From Flavobacteriales bacterium UBA1993 (lineage in GTDB: Bacteria > Bacteroidota > Bacteroidia > Flavobacteriales_G > Salibacteraceae): a stretch of 10,232 nt of DNA. The stretch spans positions 1-10,232 of the forward strand of contig DDCZ01000007.1 of NCBI GenBank assembly GCA_002336485.1. The letters run 5' to 3'. The notes beneath the pieces were generated by a model. The model worked only from the letters and a program-made list of their open reading frames with translations, had not been told where the DNA came from and searched no databases. The position numbers were made by a program, and so were the translations under genes. This document shows positions 6,062-10,232 of this stretch, in pieces (position 1 is the stretch's first letter; every line of letters begins with the position of its first letter).

Positions 6062-6886
6062 ATGAAACTTAGCTTACTCCTTGCTTTTTTGTTTTTAACC
6101 TGCTCGTTGAATGCACAAATAAATGAGACCTATTTTACAGGATTTGACACACCAGCCCAGCGTGCCCATTGGCAGGAGTTTAAACTAGGTGACACAATCA
6201 ATCAGATTTATGAGTGGGAGATTTCCAACTTTGTTTTCCACTCTGACTCTAGCGCATTGGTGCACTACTACCCTGTTGGAGGCACCGAAGTCACAAACGA
6301 CTGGTATGTAAGTCCTGGTTTTGACTGCACACATGGGGGGCGCGTAGATTCTATTTGGGTTAATTATGCAGGTTTTGGCGTTCCCATGGCTGGCGACACC
6401 GTGGCCCTGTATATGCTTGAGGGGAGTCCGAACCCAGAACTCGCATCACAGATCACCCTCATCCATTCATTTGGAGATACGGCCTATCACAACGACAATG
6501 TCTGGAGAAAGCTGGACACAATGACTATTCCAGCTGCTCAAGACAGCGTCTATTTCGGGTTTCGATACAATACAATAATCAATTGGTTGGATGTGCGCTT
6601 TGATGATATGGGCATTACGCTGTTTCGCCCAGCCCCACCCACGGGCATTGCAGAATCTTCGGCCATCACCTTGAAGATATACCCAAACCCCAGCAACGGA
6701 TTCATCCAAATTCAAACATCAGAAATTGACCCGATTGAAATACAAATCAGCGACTTGACTGGACGCGTAATTAGAATCGAACAAATTCAATCTTCCGCAC
6801 AATTTCAACTCGACCGAGGGATGTATCTTGTATCATCTGCCCTATCCTCTGATAAACGATCCACGCAGATAGTGGTAGTTCAGTAA
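6062..6886 (+). CDS. Secreted protein with T9SS C-terminal sorting domain
   Basis: The 274-residue product has a signal peptide (1-19; MKLSLLLAFLFLTCSLNAQ) and a C-terminal T9SS type A sorting domain (about 203-274). The sorting domain shows IYPNPSNGFIQI (206-217), ISDLTGRVIR (229-238) and GMYLVS (253-258), and it ends IVVVQ. The central region (about 20-190) has the look of a jelly-roll or lectin-like beta-sandwich. It starts ETYFTGFDT, has a W-rich NDWYVSPGFDC segment (79-89), and ends with a WLDVRFDDMGITLF strand (175-188). That pattern resembles the choice-of-anchor J / cleaved-adhesin-like domains common in this phylum, which often bind sugars or surfaces. No catalytic motif is visible. 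It diverges from the TonB-domain gene and converges with the membrane-protein gene, leaving only 12 nt. The secretion route is well supported; the function is not known. Confidence 0.88.
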   Translation: MKLSLLLAFLFLTCSLNAQINETYFTGFDTPAQRAHWQEFKLGDTINQIYEWEISNFVFHSDSSALVHYYPVGGTEVTNDWYVSPGFDCTHGGRVDSIWVNYAGFGVPMAGDTVALYMLEGSPNPELASQITLIHSFGDTAYHNDNVWRKLDTMTIPAAQDSVYFGFRYNTIINWLDVRFDDMGITLFRPAPPTGIAESSAITLKIYPNPSNGFIQIQTSEIDPIEIQISDLTGRVIRIEQIQSSAQFQLDRGMYLVSSALSSDKRSTQIVVVQ

Positions 6887-6898
6887 AACGAAACTTCG

Positions 6899-7153
6899 CT
6901 ACGCCCTTTTATCGTTGATATCTTGTGCCTCTCTATAACCGTCGATGGCAAAGGCCGTATTTACGAGTAGGACAGAACCAAACATGATCATGTAAAGTGT
7001 GGGCATTGGTTCTTGAATTCCAAGTTCAACGTATGTCAAGCCAAAGGCCCCAATGGTGAATATTACACCCAATAATTTTCGACGGCCGTTGTATATGTAT
7101 CCAGGTCCCATGAAGAAGAAATTCAGTATAGCTGCGATCCAAGGTTTTTTCAT
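6899..7153 (-). CDS. Small inner-membrane protein (84 residues)
   Basis: The protein starts MKKPWIAAILNFFFMGPGYIYNGRR and has about three hydrophobic stretches (roughly 5-20, 27-43 and 53-70), followed by a charged cytosolic tail. The first part resembles the short helix-GxGYxYxG-(R/K)-(R/K) modules of small TM2-like or DUF5683-like membrane proteins in Bacteroidota, whose role is unknown. No enzymatic motif is visible. The gene lies 60 nt downstream of the HxlR regulator on the same strand. An imperfect GGTTACC/GGTAATC inverted repeat lies 45-62 nt upstream of its start and resembles a repeat before the regulator gene itself. It may therefore be a target of that regulator. A TCTCTTTG sequence 16 nt before the ATG is a possible promoter box. 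Confidence 0.75.
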   Translation of the reverse strand: MKKPWIAAILNFFFMGPGYIYNGRRKLLGVIFTIGAFGLTYVELGIQEPMPTLYMIMFGSVLLVNTAFAIDGYREAQDINDKRA

Positions 7154-7197
7154 TTCGATGTATTTGAAACAAAGAGAGTGAATCGAAAATGGCTCGA

Positions 7198-7215
7198 GGT
7201 TACCAAGAGGTAATC
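7198..7215. promoter_or_regulatory. Inverted repeat GGTTACC-N4-GGTAATC upstream of the membrane-protein gene
   Basis: The arms pair over seven positions with one G-T wobble. The right arm overlaps the end of the HxlR coding region, with the stop codon at 7214-7216. It lies 45-62 nt before the membrane-protein start. The half-sites GTTAC and GTAAT are close to GTTAC and GTAAC in the repeat before the HxlR gene, although the spacing differs by 2 nt. A weak hairpin of the HxlR transcript is an alternative. Confidence 0.35.
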
Positions 7216-7591
7216 AGTAGTTGCGTTCGCCCCAAAAGAAGAGCTCTATCAACAGTGGCATCACAGATATGCCTTTGGGAGTGAGTCGGTAATGTTGCGC
7301 GTCGTCGTTGGTGACAGCATTTGTTTTCTCCACCAATTCAAAATCTATGAGGGAGGCCAAGTGTTGACTCAGCACCTTTGAAGTGAGCCAATGATCGTCG
7401 TCTTTGTAATAGACCACAGCGTCTTGCACGGCATGCATTAATTCGGTGAAGCGCAGTGGACCGTCTTTTAATTGGTATAGGATAGATCCACGCCATTTTC
7501 CACCTAGAATTCGCAAGGAGAGTTCTACTGGACAAACAACGTTTGACTTAATTCGATCGAGTTCGGTTGATTCTGCTATGGCTTGGCTCAT
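7214..7591 (-). CDS. HxlR-family winged-helix transcriptional regulator
   Basis: HxlR/MarR-like regulators bind DNA as dimers and often respond to electrophiles or redox stress through an N-terminal cysteine. The 125-residue protein shows the family hallmarks: CPVELSLRILGGKWRGSILYQL (20-41) with Cys20 at the redox-sensing position, GPLRFTELMHAV (44-55), VLSQHLASLIDFELVEK (73-89) and the wing strand HYRLTPKGISVMPLL (100-114). It ends in the usual ELFFWGERNY. Unusual is a stretch of about 11 extra residues (within QDAVVYYKDDDHWLTSK, 56-72). In most relatives only a short P-G-I-S turn separates the second helix from the recognition helix. Two palindromes lie upstream (7633-7650 and 7687-7706), and the first is a good autoregulation candidate. 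A perfect TATTTTTG box lies 4 nt before the ATG. Confidence 0.92.
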   Translation of the reverse strand: MSQAIAESTELDRIKSNVVCPVELSLRILGGKWRGSILYQLKDGPLRFTELMHAVQDAVVYYKDDDHWLTSKVLSQHLASLIDFELVEKTNAVTNDDAQHYRLTPKGISVMPLLIELFFWGERNY

Positions 7592-7595
7592 CTCC

Positions 7596-7603
7596 CAAAA
7601 ATA
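7596..7603 (-). promoter_or_regulatory. Perfect TAnnTTTG -7 box (TATTTTTG) 4 nt before the HxlR start
   Basis: All six fixed positions match. The four spacer bases (GGAG) look like a Shine-Dalgarno core, but they abut the ATG and are too close to act as one. No -33 element is seen at normal spacing. The GTTACA/TGTAAC repeat lies 30-47 nt upstream of this box, where a repressor or activator could act. Confidence 0.5.
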
Positions 7604-7632
7604 GACAGATAGACAATGGCATAGGCCTCCCC

Positions 7633-7650
7633 GTTACATCTCAGTGTAAC
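7633..7650. promoter_or_regulatory. Perfect inverted repeat GTTACA-N6-TGTAAC, candidate HxlR operator
   Basis: Two perfect 6-bp arms flank TCTCAG. The repeat lies 42-59 nt upstream of the HxlR start. HxlR-family proteins usually bind short inverted repeats near their own promoters, so autoregulation is a reasonable inference. A similar but diverged repeat stands before the downstream membrane-protein gene. Confidence 0.45.
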
Positions 7651-7686
7651 ATTCCTGTTTGATCGATACGTAAATATGGTGTGCAA

Positions 7687-7706
7687 TCAATGCTGAACAG
7701 CATTGA
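7687..7706. promoter_or_regulatory. 20-bp palindrome with 9-bp arms between the charged-protein and HxlR genes
   Basis: TCAATGCTG and CAGCATTGA are perfectly complementary and are separated only by AA. The palindrome lies 73 nt after the end of the charged-protein gene and 96-115 nt before the HxlR start. On the minus strand it would fold into an 8-bp hairpin with a 4-nt loop, but no T-run follows. It is either a terminator of the charged-protein gene or a dimer-protein binding site; the sequence does not decide. Confidence 0.4.
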
Positions 7707-7778
7707 CCAACTGAATAAATCGTGGCAACATTTTGAATTTGCTGCCTATTCAGAATAAAATGCAGGGGTGAAAAGTCT

Positions 7779-7991
7779 TTATTCCCCGTCGATGCGCTTG
7801 TTTTCGTCTTCCTTGCTCATGGTTTTATTCACTGGGGCAGATTCCCAATCAATCTCAGGCCCGGTAGACTCTTCGCCTGACTCAGCCTTCTCAATCTTAC
7901 GCTCCTCGCGCTTTTCACGCTTTTCCTTGTTGCGCTTTTGCTTGTCCTTTTCGCGCTGTCTTTTGTTAAATGAGTGTGGTGATTTCGCCAT
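7779..7991 (-). CDS. Highly charged small protein of unknown function (70 residues)
   Basis: The protein starts MAKSPHSFNKRQREKDKQKR. Residues 10-36 are almost only Lys, Arg and Glu and probably form a long charged helix. Residues 37-70 are acidic and probably disordered. There is no signal peptide or membrane span. Bacteroidota commonly encode small proteins that begin MA(K/R)S...FNK(R/K)E(K)E and have the same Lys/Glu-rich stretch, often beside cold-shock protein genes, which suggests a nucleic-acid-associated role. That link is from memory, and no cold-shock gene is present here. The ATG at 7991 has TACCATTG 4 nt upstream. The 276-bp gap before it holds only a GC-rich hairpin at 8178-8191. 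Confidence 0.7.
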   Translation of the reverse strand: MAKSPHSFNKRQREKDKQKRNKEKREKREERKIEKAESGEESTGPEIDWESAPVNKTMSKEDENKRIDGE

Positions 7992-7995
7992 ACCA

Positions 7996-8003
7996 CAATG
8001 GTA
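7996..8003 (-). promoter_or_regulatory. TAnnTTTG-like box (TACCATTG) 4 nt before the charged-protein start
   Basis: Five of six fixed positions match, and four bases (TGGT) separate it from the ATG. The box lies within a small palindrome, TACCA-CAA-TGGTA (7991-8003), that touches the first base of the start codon and could serve as an operator or fold at the 5' end of the transcript. Confidence 0.35.
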
Positions 8004-8177
8004 AACATTCTGAGTTTTATGATTCGAAATTCTTGCGGTAGGTTATCACCAAGCTGTCGTTGAAATTGTGAATATCCATTTAAACAATGCTGCGAAAGCC
8101 ACTCAATCTGGAATGAAACGAGACCATAAACATTCAATGTCATTCACCAACATATACTATGCATTCGCAACAAACAC

Positions 8178-8191
8178 GCCCCAATCGGGGC
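8178..8191. terminator. GC-rich hairpin GCCCC-AATC-GGGGC, possible terminator
   Basis: A perfect 5-bp GC stem with a 4-nt loop lies in the 276-bp gap between the divergent charged-protein and response-regulator genes (7992-8267). The + strand continues CTCCCTCTT, which is pyrimidine-rich but not a clean T-run. No annotated gene ends nearby in either direction. It could end an unannotated small RNA, or it may be part of the 5' leader of the response regulator, 77 nt upstream of that start. Confidence 0.3.
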
Positions 8192-8267
8192 CTCCCTCTT
8201 GCAAGTCGCCGACTAATAGAATAGATTCAATCACTCTAAACTGACACTTTACTAATTAATTGGGACG

Positions 8268-8684
8268 ATGAGTAAACGACACATAAGCATTATCGACGAT
8301 GACTATATCTGCCGCATGGTTGTTCGAAAACAAGTCGCTAGCAGCGCATACGAAACCCGTACTTCTGAATTTGAAAATGGCCAAGCCGCCGTTGATTATT
8401 ACATTGAAAATTCAGCTGCCCCAGCTGAATTACCCGATGTGCTTTTTCTCGACATCTTTATGCCAATACTAGATGGTTGGCAATTCTTAGAACGCTTTGC
8501 AGAGCTCTCCTCGGTCATTACAAAATCCCCACAGATCTTCATATTATCGTCCACATTGGATGTAAACGACATAGAACGTGCCGAAGAAAACCCACTTGTG
8601 TCGGGCTTTATTCCGAAACCTGTTAACCTTCGTCAGGTAGAGCGAATCATACACAAATCGCAGTATTACGGATTAACAGCATAG
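8268..8684 (+). CDS. Single-domain response regulator (CheY-like receiver)
   Basis: The 138-residue protein is one complete receiver domain and nothing else. It has the acidic pocket IIDDDY (8-13), the phospho-acceptor Asp62 in LFLDIFMPILDGW (59-71), the Ser/Thr switch in ILSST (92-96) and the conserved Lys117 in FIPKPV (114-119). There is no output domain, so it probably acts through protein contact or phosphotransfer, as many Bacteroidota receivers do. No histidine kinase is in the window. The ATG at 8268 gives the standard MSKRHISIIDDD opening. The adjacent AraC-like gene starts 73 nt downstream on the same strand but has its own -7 box, so joint transcription is uncertain. No TAnnTTTG box is visible directly upstream of this gene. 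Confidence 0.92.
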   Translation: MSKRHISIIDDDYICRMVVRKQVASSAYETRTSEFENGQAAVDYYIENSAAPAELPDVLFLDIFMPILDGWQFLERFAELSSVITKSPQIFILSSTLDVNDIERAEENPLVSGFIPKPVNLRQVERIIHKSQYYGLTA

Positions 8685-8702
8685 CGCACAATCAGGTTGA
8701 AA

Positions 8703-8721
8703 TCAATTTGACCTAAATTGA
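8703..8721. promoter_or_regulatory. Perfect inverted repeat TCAATTT-N5-AAATTGA upstream of the AraC-type gene
   Basis: Seven-base arms flank GACCT. The repeat lies 19 nt after the response-regulator stop and 37-55 nt before the AraC-type start, about 25 nt upstream of the -7 box. Its AT-rich stem is weak as a terminator, and its position suits an operator. Confidence 0.35.
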
Positions 8722-8745
8722 AAAGAATAGGCTTCCCTCCTATCC

Positions 8746-8753
8746 TACCTTTG
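8746..8753 (+). promoter_or_regulatory. Perfect TAnnTTTG -7 box (TACCTTTG) 4 nt before the AraC-type start
   Basis: All six fixed positions match, and four bases (GCAA) separate it from the ATG at 8758. A TTG at 8718-8720 could be a -33 element, but the 25-nt spacing is longer than the usual 19-21. The predicted transcript would start at or next to the start codon. Confidence 0.5.
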
Positions 8754-8757
8754 GCAA

Positions 8758-9153
8758 ATGCCAGGTAAACTAACTATCAACGGTCATGTATTTGCTGAAA
8801 TGATGCAGTCTCCAGCAGACATTCGCATGCCAAACATCATGGACAACGACGCTTGTCTCTATTACATTCTAAACGGCCGCGGCGAAGTATACTCGCCCAC
8901 AGAGAAGGTTGTGATCCAACAAAAGGATTCTGTATTGATGAAATGTGGCAGCTACATTGGCTGCTTCTTAGATGCTAGCCCTACCAACATGCATGAGAGC
9001 GTTGGATTTCATTTTCACCCAGAGGTGGTGCAAAGGCTAGTCAAGGCTGGCAGGCTCAAGTTTCCAGAATCATCTTCTGAAGAACCCGTGTCAGCGGTGA
9101 AGCTAGCTGCCAACAGACAACTCGAAAACTATGTTAGTGGCTTGATGTACTAA
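8758..9153 (+). CDS. N-terminal sensor half of the interrupted AraC-type regulator
   Basis: If translated as it stands, the interrupted gene yields only this 131-residue product: the cupin-like sensor domain, with ACLYYILNGRGEVYSPTEK (32-50), DSVLMKCGSYIG (57-68) and VGFHFHPEVV (82-91), ending at GLMY. It would lack any DNA-binding domain. Such a fragment could bind a ligand or partner but could not act as a regulator by itself. It is described further under the full interrupted gene. Confidence 0.6.
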   Translation: MPGKLTINGHVFAEMMQSPADIRMPNIMDNDACLYYILNGRGEVYSPTEKVVIQQKDSVLMKCGSYIGCFLDASPTNMHESVGFHFHPEVVQRLVKAGRLKFPESSSEEPVSAVKLAANRQLENYVSGLMY

Positions 9154-9603
9154 CTAGAGCATCCAGAGGAAGCAAGTGAGTCCTTCTTAGAAATTAAATT
9201 AGAGGAGCTATTCACCATACTCCTAACAAGCGGCAACACCCTCCCTTTTCTCACCAATGTCATTAGTCGGTTATACCTGAAACAAGAAGTTGAGTTCAAT
9301 AAAGTAATCGAAGCCAACGTTTTTAACAACCTAAGCATTCCAGAGTTGGCCATTCTTACAAACAGAAGTGAAAGCACATTTAAGCGCGACTTTAAGAAGT
9401 ATTATGGCCAGAGTCCAGCAAAATATCTACGCGAACAACGCCTGGAGCGTGCAGCGGAATTATTGCGAATGAGTCAATCTCAAATAAGTGAGGTGGCGTG
9501 GGAATGCGGCTTTGAAAATGCGGTCCACTTCAGCAAAACATTCTTTGATAAGTATGGCGCCTGGCCAAGAGACTACCGCATGACCCAAATGCAAATGTCT
9601 TAG
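8758..9603 (+). pseudogene. AraC-family transcriptional regulator interrupted by one in-frame TAA
   Basis: One frame runs from 8758 to the stop at 9601-9603 and would encode about 281 residues, the normal length for an AraC regulator of the ExsA-like type. A single TAA at 9151-9153 (codon 132) breaks it. Before the stop is the cupin-like sensor domain; after it the same frame gives LEHPEEASESFLEIKLEEL and then a complete AraC DNA-binding domain (about 186-277). The first HTH includes SIPELAILTNRSESTFKR. The second includes ISEVAWECGFENAVHFSKTF, with the family's CGF..xxHFS signature. From memory, relatives read Y/F-(F/Y)-x-E-N/H-P at the junction, so the stop most likely replaced a Tyr codon (TAC/TAT). 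No in-frame ATG precedes the DNA-binding domain after the stop. The absence of other lesions points to a recent mutation, a sequencing error or, less likely, read-through. It probably controlled nearby genes such as the SRPBCC gene. Confidence 0.85.
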
Positions 9604-9638
9604 ACCCAGACACCAAAGTTAGCGCCGCAGCCCATCGG

Positions 9639-9646
9639 TAATTTTG
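9639..9646 (+). promoter_or_regulatory. Perfect TAnnTTTG -7 box (TAATTTTG) before the SRPBCC gene
   Basis: All six fixed positions match. It lies 18 nt before the ATG at 9665 and 35 nt after the AraC-type stop. This suggests a separate promoter with a short leader of roughly 10 nt, unlike the 4-nt spacing of other boxes. It includes a TTG (9644-9646) that would be a poor alternative start. Confidence 0.45.
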
Positions 9647-9664
9647 AGTTCTAAATTTAAAACG

Positions 9665-10204
9665 ATGGGCAAACTACACGAGATCAAACTAGAGATTGAC
9701 ATTAACGCTTCTAAGGAGGCAATTTGGGAAACATCATTCACCAAATTTGGTGAGGTAAACAATTTCAATCCACTCATTCTGAGTTCGCACGACATTGGTG
9801 ATGTTCGAAACCAAGTAGGCGCAGAAAGGGCCTGCGAAATATCAGCTGGAAAGTTCATTAAAGAGAAAATCACATCATCTGTTGGCACGGAATCATTCAA
9901 GGTCGATATCATCGAAGGAGGGCTTCCTATGATGGGAGAGATGAACGCCGCCTTTAACTTGAACGCTCTCGATCCAAATAACACGAACGTTCAAGTATCG
10001 CTGTTTGTGAGCACTAAACCTGCCGCTATGATTCATGTAATGAAAGGCATGATGAAAGCGCAGTTTTTTGACCTGCTAATTGGCTTAAAATACCACCTCG
10101 AAACAGGCATGCTCGTGACGAAGCAGAACATGGGGACGATCCGAAAAAGGTATAAAGCAGAAGCCGCGAATAACGAGTGCAAGAGAGAGTTGGAAATCGC
10201 CTAA
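9665..10204 (+). CDS. SRPBCC (START/Bet v1-like) family protein
   Basis: The 179-residue protein has the usual layout of the SRPBCC fold, a helix-grip cavity that binds hydrophobic ligands. It opens with a beta strand LHEIKLEIDINASKEAIWE (4-22), followed by the characteristic FGEVNNFNPLILSSH segment (28-42). The middle strands include GAERACEIS (52-60), KFIKEKITSS (63-72) and AAFNLNAL (95-102). A long C-terminal helix, MMKAQFFDLLIGLKYHLETG (129-148), would close the cavity. Members act in polyketide cyclisation, quinone binding or as stress-related carriers; the ligand here cannot be read. ATG 9665 is chosen over a TTG at 9644 that lies inside the -7 box. It follows the AraC-type gene by 61 nt and may be its target. 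A basic tail (KRYKAEAANNECKREL) follows the helix. Confidence 0.82.
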   Translation: MGKLHEIKLEIDINASKEAIWETSFTKFGEVNNFNPLILSSHDIGDVRNQVGAERACEISAGKFIKEKITSSVGTESFKVDIIEGGLPMMGEMNAAFNLNALDPNNTNVQVSLFVSTKPAAMIHVMKGMMKAQFFDLLIGLKYHLETGMLVTKQNMGTIRKRYKAEAANNECKRELEIA

Positions 10205-10208
10205 AGCA

Positions 10209-10232
10209 TCGAATTATACTCGAATTATACTC
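10209..10232. repeat. 11-bp tandem repeat at the right edge
   Basis: The unit TCGAATTATAC occurs twice in full, followed by the first two bases of a third copy where the window ends. It begins 4 nt after the SRPBCC stop. Whether it is a longer array cannot be seen. Confidence 0.6.

Noticed and set aside
6888..6900. Small CGAA-AC-TTCG hairpin between the convergent T9SS cargo and membrane-protein genes
   Set aside because: The stem is only 4 bp, too short to support as a terminator even with TTTT following on the minus strand.
9346..9603. A separate small HTH protein starting at the TTG at 9346
   Set aside because: The TTG lies inside the first helix-turn-helix. The segment is in frame with the sensor half, so it is the second half of the interrupted AraC gene.
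1..10232. A new defence or mobile system
   Set aside because: I looked for nuclease, toxin-antitoxin, reverse transcriptase, transposase, integrase and CRISPR signals. None is present, and the genes belong to known housekeeping, envelope and regulatory families.

Overview
The window looks like a chromosomal segment from a member of the Bacteroidota, most likely a flavobacterium-like marine or aquatic species; the genus cannot be read from the sequence. The signs are two secreted proteins with type IX secretion (T9SS) C-terminal sorting domains, a pair of ExbD proteins of the Bacteroidota type, a periplasmic TonB-domain protein with the typical MPEFPGG opening, almost no Shine-Dalgarno sequences, and TAnnTTTG (-7 type) promoter boxes. 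No rRNA, tRNA, CRISPR array, insertion sequence or prophage gene is visible.

Layout. Positions 1-151 (-) hold the start of a small protein that runs off the left edge. Positions 315-1491 (-) hold an SRAP-family (YedK/HMCES) DNA-damage protein followed by a C-terminally truncated retropepsin-like zinc protease. Positions 1737-2744 (+) hold two adjacent exbD genes without exbB. Positions 2746-5884 (-) form a four-gene block, in transcription order a TonB-domain secreted protein, a RhlE-type DEAD-box helicase, a tiny lipoprotein and an M23 peptidase with a T9SS sorting domain. Positions 6062-6886 (+) encode another T9SS cargo protein. Positions 6899-7991 (-) encode a small membrane protein, an HxlR-family regulator and a highly charged 70-residue protein. 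Positions 8268-10204 (+) encode a single-domain response regulator, an AraC-family regulator cut by an in-frame stop codon, and an SRPBCC (START-like) protein. The right edge enters an 11-bp tandem repeat.

How the genes relate. Most are housekeeping, cell-envelope or regulatory genes in short transcription units, and no single pathway ties them together. The ExbD pair, the TonB-domain protein and the T9SS cargo all belong to cell-envelope biology. HxlR and the downstream membrane protein may form a small regulon, because similar GTTAC/GTAAY inverted repeats lie about 45-60 nt upstream of both starts.

Most notable points. (1) Six start codons are preceded, at exactly 4 nt, by an exact or one-mismatch TAnnTTTG box, and a seventh at 5 nt; this suggests that many mRNAs here are leaderless or nearly so. 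(2) The AraC-type gene has one TAA codon between its sensor and DNA-binding halves. (3) The zinc-protease gene ends about 50 codons early, inside a long inverted repeat. (4) The SRAP protein keeps its Cys2 but has Val where the family has its catalytic Glu. I found no convincing new defence or mobile system.
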